From Planctomycetota bacterium (GTDB taxonomy: Bacteria > Planctomycetota > PUPC01 > JACPCR01), in assembly GCA_030740295.1 (NCBI GenBank), contig JASLXP010000784.1, positions 1 through 8,468 of the forward strand: a stretch of 8,468 nucleotides of DNA, read 5' to 3'. Positions 1 through 6,109 of this stretch are shown one piece after another; positions within the stretch are counted from its first letter, which is position 1, and every line of letters starts with the position of its first letter. The notes beneath the pieces were generated by a model that had not been told where the DNA came from, did no database searches, and saw nothing but the letters and a program-made list of their open reading frames with translations. Both the position numbers and the translations under genes were made by a program.

Positions 1-61
1 TGAGCAGGATCCTGGATTAAGCCTTTGCATTTCAATCATCAACAATCATTCCATTCCGCCC
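1..61. other. Left-edge leader before the PhyH gene
   Basis: This short stretch precedes the first gene. The PhyH reading frame stays open from base 2 to its ATG, with no ATG, GTG or TTG in that frame, so an earlier start would have to lie outside the window. Stops in the other two + strand frames (TGA at the first base, TAA at 18-20) could be the end of an upstream gene, but too little is visible to say. I see no clear Shine-Dalgarno sequence or sigma70 promoter here. Confidence 0.3.
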
Positions 62-862
62 ATGTCCGTTTCCATCGAAGACCGTTTCAACTTTGACCTC
101 CACGGTTTCCTGATCCTCCGCGGCGCGCTCACTGTCGAAGAATGCGGGGCATACATCGAGGAACTCATCCGCCTGGAAGAGCAGGATTATGAAGACAAGT
201 TCCTCGAAAAGTACACCGACGGTAATCCCGGACGGGGAACAAAAGAAAGCGCGAACGGTAATGGCGTCCGGCTGAATGGATTACCTCGCTTGAGCGACGT
301 TTTCGATCCTTTGATTGCACACCCGGGAGTCGTCCCATTTCTCGAAGAATTCATCGGGCTGCCCCAACTCATCAACACCTGGTCCATCTCCAAATTCGAA
401 GGATGCACAGAGGGCGGTTGGCATCGAGGAGTGCCGACCTCCGATTACAGTTTCCGCAATGGTGATATTCGTTCGCGTATGCTCAACGTCATCTTCTTCC
501 TCACGGACAACGGTCCCGAGGATGGCTGCGTGGTCGCGATACCCGCGTCGCACAAGAGCAGCTTCGATCTGAGCTGGCAGGATTATCCAGGTCTTGATAT
601 GCCCGGTGCCATACCGGTCACTGGCAAGGCCGGTGATGTGTTCATGTTTTCAGAAGCCACCATTCATAACGGCCTGCCCAAAACGACCGAAGGCCGGCGC
701 TCCAATCTCTATTTCAATTACGTGCATTCCCACTACAACGTCATGACCCGCGAGCCGCGCAACTGCCATCACTTCTACCTTCCGCCCGATGTGCGTGAGC
801 GATTCGATGAAGACCAGAAGAAGATGACGGAATGGATGGAGTTTGTGAAGTGGGATCACTGA
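62..862 (+). CDS. Phytanoyl-CoA dioxygenase (PhyH) family protein
   Basis: This is probably a cytoplasmic Fe(II)/2-oxoglutarate-dependent oxygenase of the PhyH superfamily; its substrate is unknown. The N-terminus shows the family opening (F-x-L-H-G-F-L-I-L-R-G, residues 11-21), so the ATG at 62 is a sensible start. The core double-stranded beta helix spans roughly residues 105-225. Visible active-site candidates are H121 in the motif W-H-R-G, the distal H202 (I-H-N-G-L-P) and R213 (G-R-R-S-N), the expected 2-oxoglutarate anchor. The H202 to R213 spacing of 11 equals that of human PHYH (H264/R275). The stretch E-D-G-C-V-V-A-I-P-A-S-H-K (153-165) matches the family's 'GxxxxxPGSHK' region. The oddity is that the acidic residue of the usual H-x-D iron motif is Gly123; D128 lies nearby. 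At 266 aa the length is normal. It stands alone on this strand and converges on the SGNH hydrolase gene. The family call is secure, but the enzymatic activity is not. Confidence 0.88.
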   Translation: MSVSIEDRFNFDLHGFLILRGALTVEECGAYIEELIRLEEQDYEDKFLEKYTDGNPGRGTKESANGNGVRLNGLPRLSDVFDPLIAHPGVVPFLEEFIGLPQLINTWSISKFEGCTEGGWHRGVPTSDYSFRNGDIRSRMLNVIFFLTDNGPEDGCVVAIPASHKSSFDLSWQDYPGLDMPGAIPVTGKAGDVFMFSEATIHNGLPKTTEGRRSNLYFNYVHSHYNVMTREPRNCHHFYLPPDVRERFDEDQKKMTEWMEFVKWDH

Positions 863-902
863 GACGAGGCGAATCGCTGCAAACACACTGAAACTGCGAA
901 AT

Positions 903-1976
903 TCAGCCTCCTCCACTGAATCTGAGCAGTTGGTTTGCTTTGAAGAACTCCACAACTTCGCGGATGAATCGTTCCACCCCCTCTTCACTGAAGTGGCACA
1001 CGTCGCCGAAGTATTTCATGTCCAACGGTATCTTTTCATCGGCGTCGATGAGATAGACGTCAAGCTCTTCCGCCAATTGGCGGATCTGAGCATTGTGCCT
1101 CTCCAGGCCTTCTTCAACATATGCCGGCGGACCCCAGACATGGACGGGCGTGTACACAAGCCTTTCCGGATTGTTATAGCCCAACTCGCCGTCCTTGAAT
1201 TTCTGCGCTGAATAGCCGTCAGGGATCAGCCACGAGAAGGTGAGCAGGATCGGCATGCTGCGCCTTGCCCTGATCTTCCTGATCAGGCTGCCGAGGTTTT
1301 GGGACAGAGCTTCAGCACTTCTGAAGCCCGTGCCGTTCATGACAGTCTTTGGCCTGGTGCGAGGCCAGCTGTTGTACGCAAGCCGGCAAATCAGGCTGTT
1401 ATCCAACAGAAAATTCCTTCTGTTCCATGGGTTCCTGTGCGAGTAGTCGCCTTCGAAATCGTCAGGCGCCACGTGGTTGTTCCAGAGATCGTTGATGCCG
1501 TGATAGATCAGCACGTAATCGAATTCGTGCTGGGCGAGGTATCCGAATTTGATCACACTGCTGCGGCTGTCATGGCCACTCAGGCCCGCACCAAGAATTT
1601 CGACTTTCTGTGAGGCTTCTGCATTCAGCTTCGCCTCGAGTCGCTCGGTCATATTGCGATTCAGCATGACTGAGCCGCCCAGAGTCAGGATGCGGATTAC
1701 GTTTTCACGCTTCGGGCCGGATGGTGCCGTTCCGGTCATGCCGACGGAATTGATCTTGACGCCTTGGCTCTCACTCTCGATGCCCTGGCCGGGGACGGCA
1801 GCGATGAATCCCATCAAGTAGAGATCTCTCGGTATCTTCAAGAGGAATGGAAGGAGAACCGCTTCAAGCAGAGCCATGGCGCATACGCCAGAACAAAAGG
1901 CAGCCATGGAAGCGAAGAACAGCCTCCTTGAAGAGCTCAACCGTTTCTCTGAGTGTCTATCTGGTTCAGCCGTCAT
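903..1976 (-). CDS. Membrane-anchored SGNH/GDSL-family hydrolase
   Basis: This is a predicted esterase or acyl hydrolase of the SGNH fold, held on the periplasmic side by one N-terminal membrane helix (about residues 19-46, preceded by K/R-rich residues). The family blocks appear in order: block I L-T-L-G-G-S-V (97-103) with candidate nucleophile S102; block II Gly region G-L-S-G-H-D-S (131-137); block III Y-H-G-I-N-D (158-163) with the oxyanion-hole N162; and block V D-V-C-H (325-328) giving the Asp/His pair. All four catalytic elements are present, so an active enzyme is likely. Known SGNH enzymes act on acetylated sugars, lipids or surface polymers; nothing here identifies the substrate. 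The ATG lies 6 bp after the MATE stop, with a weak AGGG-type ribosome site, so the two are probably co-transcribed and this is the last gene of the leftward block. The 40 bases beyond its stop hold only a weak 5-bp inverted repeat. Confidence 0.85.
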   Translation of the reverse strand: MTAEPDRHSEKRLSSSRRLFFASMAAFCSGVCAMALLEAVLLPFLLKIPRDLYLMGFIAAVPGQGIESESQGVKINSVGMTGTAPSGPKRENVIRILTLGGSVMLNRNMTERLEAKLNAEASQKVEILGAGLSGHDSRSSVIKFGYLAQHEFDYVLIYHGINDLWNNHVAPDDFEGDYSHRNPWNRRNFLLDNSLICRLAYNSWPRTRPKTVMNGTGFRSAEALSQNLGSLIRKIRARRSMPILLTFSWLIPDGYSAQKFKDGELGYNNPERLVYTPVHVWGPPAYVEEGLERHNAQIRQLAEELDVYLIDADEKIPLDMKYFGDVCHFSEEGVERFIREVVEFFKANQLLRFSGGG

Positions 1977-1982
1977 CAGATT

Positions 1983-3356
1983 TCAGACCCTAGTTTCCAC
2001 CCACTTGCCGCGTGTATATCGATAGCCGTTCAGGAACGCGCGTAAGGTCATATCCCCGCACATGCCGACCCAGGCGCCAACCAGACCACCTTCCAGATGA
2101 ATGCCGAAGATATATGCCAACGGAATCCGAATGAAGAGAGCCCCGATGATGGTGAAGAACAGGGGCCAGCGTGTGTCGCCCGCGCCTCGCAGGCAGGCCC
2201 CATAGACGATAGAAAGCACAAGCGGCGGCTGGAAGAAGGCAAGCAACTGCATTGCCGGCACGCCTACGTCACCGACGATTTTTTCTTTGTGCATCAGGTC
2301 AAAGATCCAACGGGCCTCAAAGTAAAATATGAGACCAAAGAGAATCGAAGATATTCCGCACTGAAGCGCACCTTCGTGTCCGACCATCCTCGCGCGATCT
2401 TTCATATTCGCCCCGAGCGATTGCCCGATCATGGTCGCGGCTGCCGTGCCCCAGGCAACGGCCGGCAGGTATGAGAATGCCTCGACTCGGACCGCGATGA
2501 TGTGAGCCGCATAAGCGGCCTTGCCCTGATCGCCATCGAAGAGTCGTGCGATGATCATGAGGAATACAAAGTGCCCGCTCCAGAGAATGGCACCTTCGGC
2601 ACTGGTTGGCAGTCCAATCCGGAGTACGCGCCAGACGAGCTCGCCGCGGACTTTGAGCTCTGAGAGGTAGAGCTTCAGACCGTGGACCCCAACGCTCAAG
2701 AGGACGAGCATCAGAATTCCACCGGTAACTCTCGCTGTGACCGTTCCAGCGACGATGCCGTCCACACCCCACGGCTCGAATGGTCCGAGGCCGAAAACGA
2801 GAGTCGAAGACACGACGACATTCAGGGCATTCACCACCGCGAGCAGCAGCATGGGTGTCCGCATATCCCCCGCACCGCGCAATGCGGCAGAGCCTATGAG
2901 AGTCAGGCTGGTGAACATATAGCCAACCGCATCGATGCGAAGGTAGCGCACAGCGATGTCATACGTTTCATCGTGCATGTTCTGAAGCCGGGCAAGCATC
3001 GGAGCGAAGGCATACATCAGGCCGTAGAGGATCACGCCGATGAGCGCGGCAAGCGCAATGGATCGATTTGCCACCTTGTTAGCCTGCTCATTTTCGCCGG
3101 CCCCCCAGAATCTCGATACGAGCGCGGTCGTGCCCGTGCCAACTAGACTGAACAGCATCGATGCAAGCCAGCCCACGTAAGCCGCGAGCCCGATGGCGGC
3201 AGTCGCGTCCTTACTGATCTTGCCTGCCAAATAGGTATCGTAGAGACCGACGAATGAATTCAGGAGCTGCTCGCCCAGCACCGGCAGCGCGAGGATGAAC
3301 AAGGTCTTCCTGAGATTTCCGTGAAGGATCTGAGAGGAAGCAGGCGCTTCGTTCAC
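1983..3356 (-). CDS. MATE family multidrug/metabolite efflux transporter
   Basis: This inner-membrane transporter belongs to the MATE (multi antimicrobial extrusion) family. Members export organic compounds against an inward Na+ or H+ gradient; the substrate here is unknown. The 457-aa length and about 12 hydrophobic segments are typical. The two MatE repeats are visible from paired signatures: L-P-V-L-G-E-Q-L-L (24-32) with L-Y-D-T-Y-L-A-G (38-45) opens the first half, and I-G-L-P-T-S-A-E (247-254) opens the second. A-L-R-G-A-G-D (158-164) and C-L-R-G-A-G-D (388-394) occupy equivalent positions in the two halves. The start is GTG at 3354-3356, overlapping the upstream stop codon by 4 bp (GTGA), which indicates translational coupling with the 128-aa gene. 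It is followed 6 bp later by the SGNH hydrolase gene. This packing suggests a shared role, perhaps export plus modification of a compound, but that is inference. Confidence 0.92.
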   Translation of the reverse strand: MNEAPASSQILHGNLRKTLFILALPVLGEQLLNSFVGLYDTYLAGKISKDATAAIGLAAYVGWLASMLFSLVGTGTTALVSRFWGAGENEQANKVANRSIALAALIGVILYGLMYAFAPMLARLQNMHDETYDIAVRYLRIDAVGYMFTSLTLIGSAALRGAGDMRTPMLLLAVVNALNVVVSSTLVFGLGPFEPWGVDGIVAGTVTARVTGGILMLVLLSVGVHGLKLYLSELKVRGELVWRVLRIGLPTSAEGAILWSGHFVFLMIIARLFDGDQGKAAYAAHIIAVRVEAFSYLPAVAWGTAAATMIGQSLGANMKDRARMVGHEGALQCGISSILFGLIFYFEARWIFDLMHKEKIVGDVGVPAMQLLAFFQPPLVLSIVYGACLRGAGDTRWPLFFTIIGALFIRIPLAYIFGIHLEGGLVGAWVGMCGDMTLRAFLNGYRYTRGKWVETRV

Positions 3357-3739
3357 GAAGATGTTCCGCGCATCTCAAATTTGTGGGGCTGGCCGTTCAG
3401 CAGGATGCCCGGCATCTTCGCCAATCTGTAATGCTCGAGCATCGCATGGCCCAGCATGGACATCAGGGGAAAGCACTGGTCCTCGGTCTGACCGATCCCG
3501 CGAATGTGGGCGAGCTCATCAGTCACCGGCTCCTGATTAAGAATGGGCAGCGGATTGGACTTCTCAGTCTGAATGGAAACGCAGTAACCATGCCCCGGGC
3601 CGTGGGTGTGGTAATCCAGAAGGATGTCTTCGCCGGCATCCGCAGCCTGCCTTACTCCGGGGCCGTAAGACTCGTGCCGCTCGATGAGGTGAAGCACCTG
3701 CGTAATATAATCCCGAAGTGTCTCCTGATTGCTTTCCAT
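3353..3739 (-). CDS. Uncharacterised 128-aa protein, coupled to the MATE gene
   Basis: I do not recognise this protein. It is 128 aa, hydrophilic and mixed in character, with no signal peptide or membrane helix, so it is probably cytoplasmic. The N-terminal half is helical and acidic (residues 1-40). The centre holds a His-rich turn, Y-H-T-H-G-P-G-H-G (43-51), in which H44, H46 and H50 could bind a metal or lie in an active site; this is a guess from spacing. Its stop overlaps the MATE GTG start by 4 bp, and its ATG lies 21 bp downstream of the exported-protein stop, so it sits mid-operon. Support for it being real comes from this coupled overlap and from neat fit between flanking genes. A longer open frame on the opposite strand (3383-4165) crosses two genes and is judged a shadow. 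No good Shine-Dalgarno is visible. Confidence 0.68.
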   Translation of the reverse strand: MESNQETLRDYITQVLHLIERHESYGPGVRQAADAGEDILLDYHTHGPGHGYCVSIQTEKSNPLPILNQEPVTDELAHIRGIGQTEDQCFPLMSMLGHAMLEHYRLAKMPGILLNGQPHKFEMRGTSS

Positions 3740-3760
3740 GTGCCCGTGATGGATTACCGC

Positions 3761-4288
3761 CTACTCCTTTTCTTCCATCTTCGGCCCGTCTGCCGGCGCC
3801 AGCCCGCCGGTCGCTGCCTTGTAGACCGGTTTCTTGAAGATGAGGAAATCCTGCTGCGTAATCCCGACCAGAATCCATCCTGCCAGGCCCATTTCCTGCG
3901 TGCGTTTCTCGCTGGGGGTTCTCAGGAACATATATTCGTAAGCGACCGCTTGCGGCGGGAAAGCATCCTTGATGGCCGCGATGGCCTCGGCCAGCTCATC
4001 GAACTTCTCCATCTGCCTGGCATGGTTGTCTGTCAGAACTTTTTCGAGTGTGGCAAAGGCTTCCTTGTTGGACTTGCTCAACGCCGGCGCGATTTTGCCG
4101 ACTTGCTCTTTAACGATACTGGTGGTGACCACCGAAAGTTTTGCCAACTCATTGAGCTTCTTTGAAAGCGGGCTCAGATCGATGGCCGCGGTAATATGCA
4201 TCTTGTCCGAGCCTTCTGCAAAGACAGATGTGGACAGAAAGACCGTACTGAGGACGCAAACGCTTAGAGATCGGTGCAGGAGTTTCAA
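3761..4288 (-). CDS. Exported helical protein with DUF4177-like C-terminus
   Basis: This is a 175-aa secreted or periplasmic protein of unknown function. Residues 1-24 form a signal peptide: K/H/R-containing start, hydrophobic core L-S-V-C-V-L-S-T-V-F-L, and S-V-F-A followed by E-G, so cleavage is likely after A24. Residues 38-110 are rich in Lys, Glu, Ala and Leu and look like long amphipathic helices or a coiled coil. Residues 117-156 run Y-E-Y-M-F-L ... M-G-L-A-G-W-I-L-V-G-I ... F-L-I-F-K-K-P, which resembles the DUF4177 pattern (a WEY start, GxxGWELV centre and FKRP end). The start is TTG at 4286-4288; it is supported by a GGAGGG ribosome site 5 bases upstream and by placing the signal peptide exactly at the N-terminus. 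A promoter-like sequence lies just upstream. The DUF4177 link is by eye and describes a fold, not a function. Confidence 0.72.
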   Translation of the reverse strand: MKLLHRSLSVCVLSTVFLSTSVFAEGSDKMHITAAIDLSPLSKKLNELAKLSVVTTSIVKEQVGKIAPALSKSNKEAFATLEKVLTDNHARQMEKFDELAEAIAAIKDAFPPQAVAYEYMFLRTPSEKRTQEMGLAGWILVGITQQDFLIFKKPVYKAATGGLAPADGPKMEEKE

Positions 4289-4293
4289 AGTAA

Positions 4294-4299
4294 CCCTCC
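4294..4299 (-). promoter_or_regulatory. Strong ribosome binding site deciding a TTG start
   Basis: The minus strand reads GGAGGG here, with 5 bases before the TTG at 4286-4288. It is the best Shine-Dalgarno match noticed in the window; most other genes here lack a clear one. It fixes the start of the exported protein at a non-ATG codon. Confidence 0.7.
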
Positions 4300-4330
4300 G
4301 ATTAGTTCGTGGTTTTCAGGATGGCAGAAA

Positions 4331-4359
4331 ATTCTAATGGTGGCCCTTGTGTGCATCAA
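4331..4359 (-). promoter_or_regulatory. Sigma70-like promoter for the exported-protein operon
   Basis: On the minus strand the -35 box TTGATG (4354-4359) matches the TTGACA consensus at four positions. The -10 box TAGAAT (4331-4336) matches TATAAT at five of six. The spacer is exactly 17 bp. Transcription would start near 4324, giving a leader of about 36 bases before the TTG start at 4288. It would drive the exported protein, the 128-aa protein, MATE and SGNH genes independently of the upstream two-TM gene. A perfect 10-bp palindrome, TGACATGTCA (4366-4375), lies six bases upstream of the -35 box and could be a regulator site. Prediction is by consensus only. Confidence 0.5.
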
Positions 4360-4375
4360 TGATCGTGACATGTCA

Positions 4376-4603
4376 TTAGGCCGCGGGATGATTCTCCGGC
4401 GGCTCACTTCCCTGAGTCCGGTCAGGGAAGAAATAACAGATGGCTGCCAGCAACAGAAATCCGCCGGCCGTGATGTGACAGGCATACAATCCGACAAGTA
4501 TGTCGAACACCCGCTTGAATACGATACCGAGCAGAATGAGAAGAAGGGCCAGGCCAATACAGATCTTTGTTTCTTTTCTGTGATCCAATGAGTCATCTCG
4601 CAT
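4376..4603 (-). CDS. Small two-helix membrane protein, function unknown
   Basis: I do not recognise this 75-aa protein. It has a charged N-terminus (residues 1-13, rich in Asp, Arg and Lys), a first hydrophobic helix at about 14-29 and a second at about 34-58. A polar tail follows with several Pro and Glu residues (59-75). This is the pattern of a small inner-membrane hairpin protein. It is the first gene of the leftward block and starts 81 bp from the divergent ABC operon. An 87-bp gap carrying a separate promoter follows it, so it may be transcribed with, or independently of, the genes downstream. No good Shine-Dalgarno precedes the ATG. The clean hydrophobic organisation argues that it is real; a longer overlapping frame on the same strand (4285-4767) runs into the ABC gene and lacks such features. 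Confidence 0.6.
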   Translation of the reverse strand: MRDDSLDHRKETKICIGLALLLILLGIVFKRVFDILVGLYACHITAGGFLLLAAICYFFPDRTQGSEPPENHPAA

Positions 4604-4627
4604 GTGGTTGCTTTATGTGAATCAGTT

Positions 4628-4646
4628 GCCGGGCTATCATAGCGGC
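4628..4646. promoter_or_regulatory. Imperfect palindrome with possible divergent -10 boxes
   Basis: The centre of the 81-bp divergent region contains the inverted repeat GCTAT-C-ATAGC (4633-4643). It can be extended outward by GCCG (4628-4631) and CGGC (4643-4646) with a two-base bulge. TATCAT (4635-4640, + strand) and TATGAT (4636-4641, - strand) each match the -10 consensus at five of six positions. They would place starts about 38 bases before the solute-binding gene and about 26 bases before the two-TM gene. The -35 matches are poor (about three of six each way), so a regulator may be needed. It could equally be a plain operator or chance. Confidence 0.3.
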
Positions 4647-4684
4647 GGTTACGGGTATCTCGCCAGACAAAAGACCAGTACGGA

Positions 4685-6040
4685 ATGCGAGTAAGTCTCT
4701 GCTCAATCCTCTTTCTCTTGATCGCCGGGTGCGGGCGGCCACCACAGAACGACCGCACCCGAATCACTTATTGGGAGAAATGGACCGGCTTCGAAGGCGA
4801 GGCGATTTCAAGAGTAGTCAAAGCGTTCAACGAAAAGCCCGAGCGGGAGCAAGACAAAATCGAAGTCGAGCTTACGCAGGTCAGCCAGATTGAACGCAAG
4901 CTTCTCGTGGCCACCGCGGGTGGCAAGCCGCCTGACGTAGCGGGCATCTATACCTTCATTCTGTATTCGTACGCTGAGAAGGGCGCGCTCACCGATATGA
5001 CCCGGATGCTTAAGGACGCGAGCATCAAGCGCGAGGATTACGTTCCTGCGTTCTGGGACATGTGTGAACACAACGGAAAGATGTGGGCTCTGCCAACAAC
5101 GCCGGCAACGGTGGCGCTGCACTGGAACAAACGCTTGTTCCGCGAGGCAGGTCTCGATCCGGAAAAGGCGCCCACGACCATCGCAGAGCTCGATGAAATG
5201 GCCGCGAAACTCACAGTCTGGCAGAAAGGTGATGAAACCAGAAGAGGCGCCAAGCCGGAGGGCGACGGATGGCGGCTCATGCAGATCGGCTTTCTGCCGC
5301 AAGAGCCTGGCTGGTGGGCATGGGCCTTCGGCTACTGGTTCGGTGGAAAGCTCTGGGACGGGAAGAAGGTGACCATCAACACCCCCGCAAACGTCAAGGC
5401 ATACGAATGGGTGCAGGAATACTCAAAGAAATACGGCAAGGATAACATCGAAAAATTTGCCAGCGGCTTCGGCAATTTTTCTTCCCCTCAGAACGCCTTC
5501 CTGAGCGGAAAGGTCGCCATGGAAATTCAGGGCGTCTGGATGCACAACTTCATTGAAAAATTCGCGCCCGGCATGGACTGGGCAGCGGCACCGTTCCCCG
5601 GCCTCACCGAAGACATGCCGATCATCAGCAATGTCGAAGCCGATGTGATTGTTATCCCCCGTGATTCGAAACACCCCAAAGAGGCATTCAAATTTATCCA
5701 GTACGTGAATTCGCAGGAAGGCATGGAGATGCTCTGTTCCGGGCATCGAAAGTTCAGCCCACTCGCCAAGGTCAGTACTGCATTTGACACCATGAACCCG
5801 CCGGACAATCCATACCTGAAGATGTTTCGTGACATGTCATTCAGCCCCGGCGGATTCAGCATCCCAAAAGTAGGCGTCTGGAACAGCTACCGCCGCGAAA
5901 TGGGCGTGGCCTTCGATGAAATCCGCAGCCTGAAGCGCCCTGTCCCCGAAGTCTTCGAAGAACTCCAGGCAAAGATGCAATCCGGCTTCGAGAAGGCCTT
6001 GAAACGGCAGAGGCTGAGACAGAGTAGAAGCAAGGATTGA
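4685..6040 (+). CDS. Sugar ABC transporter solute-binding lipoprotein
   Basis: This is the extracytoplasmic binding component of a carbohydrate importer (family 1, SBP_bac_1), which delivers sugar to the two permeases encoded after it. Residues 1-16 form a lipoprotein signal: a hydrophobic stretch, then the lipobox L-I-A-G-C with C16 as the lipidated residue. Family signatures follow: I-T-Y-W-E-K-W (27-33); A-T-A-G-G-K-P-P-D-V (76-85); W-N-K-R-L-F-R-E-A-G-L-D (147-158) with T-T-I-A-E-L-D (164-170); and F-L-S-G-K-V-A-M-E-I-Q-G (272-283). A strip rich in Trp and Tyr (209-224) is a plausible sugar-stacking surface. The C-terminus ends in a basic tail (K-R-Q-R-L-R-Q-S-R-S-K). At 451 aa it is of usual length. 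The ATG sits at the start of the signal peptide but lacks a good ribosome site. It is the first gene of the rightward operon. Sugar identity cannot be read from the sequence. Confidence 0.93.
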   Translation: MRVSLCSILFLLIAGCGRPPQNDRTRITYWEKWTGFEGEAISRVVKAFNEKPEREQDKIEVELTQVSQIERKLLVATAGGKPPDVAGIYTFILYSYAEKGALTDMTRMLKDASIKREDYVPAFWDMCEHNGKMWALPTTPATVALHWNKRLFREAGLDPEKAPTTIAELDEMAAKLTVWQKGDETRRGAKPEGDGWRLMQIGFLPQEPGWWAWAFGYWFGGKLWDGKKVTINTPANVKAYEWVQEYSKKYGKDNIEKFASGFGNFSSPQNAFLSGKVAMEIQGVWMHNFIEKFAPGMDWAAAPFPGLTEDMPIISNVEADVIVIPRDSKHPKEAFKFIQYVNSQEGMEMLCSGHRKFSPLAKVSTAFDTMNPPDNPYLKMFRDMSFSPGGFSIPKVGVWNSYRREMGVAFDEIRSLKRPVPEVFEELQAKMQSGFEKALKRQRLRQSRSKD

Positions 6041-6048
6041 GAATCCGT

Positions 6049-6074
6049 TGGCCGGCTCAATAAACCGCCGGTCG
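6049..6074 (+). promoter_or_regulatory. Possible intercistronic hairpin after the binding-protein gene
   Basis: Bases 6049-6056 (TGGCCGGC) can pair with 6067-6074 (GCCGGTCG): an eight-pair stem with two G-U pairs and a 10-base loop. No U-run follows directly, so it is not a normal terminator. In many ABC importer operons a hairpin between the binding protein and the permeases stabilises the upstream message and lowers permease expression. The position here fits that role, but the stem is short and this is inference. Confidence 0.35.
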
Positions 6075-6109
6075 CCATTCATTATTTTAACATTCACATC
6101 TTCCCCGTT

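Noticed and set aside
886..907. Inverted repeat CTGAA/TTCAG between the convergent PhyH and SGNH genes as a terminator
   Set aside because: The stem is only five pairs with a nine-base loop, AT-rich and without a T-run on either strand; too weak to call.
2317..3146. Open frames of about 150 codons on both strands within the MATE gene
   Set aside because: Both are rich in Arg, His, Ser and Gln with no family pattern, and the MATE frame explains the sequence fully.
3383..4165. A 260-codon open frame on the + strand opposite the 128-aa and exported-protein genes
   Set aside because: It spans two genes and their gap, shows no domain, signal or hydrophobic pattern, and competes with a gene that has a clear signal peptide and a strong ribosome site. 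Judged an antisense shadow.
4285..4767. A 160-codon minus-strand frame overlapping the two-TM gene and the start of the binding-protein gene
   Set aside because: It runs across the divergent promoter region into the lipoprotein signal sequence and has no coherent hydrophobic or domain pattern, unlike the 75-aa frame.
5828..5841. Second copy of a 14-base sequence also present at 4364-4377
   Set aside because: It lies inside the binding-protein coding region, encoding R-D-M-S plus the first bases of the next codon, and one 14-base repeat in a window of this size is not far from chance expectation.
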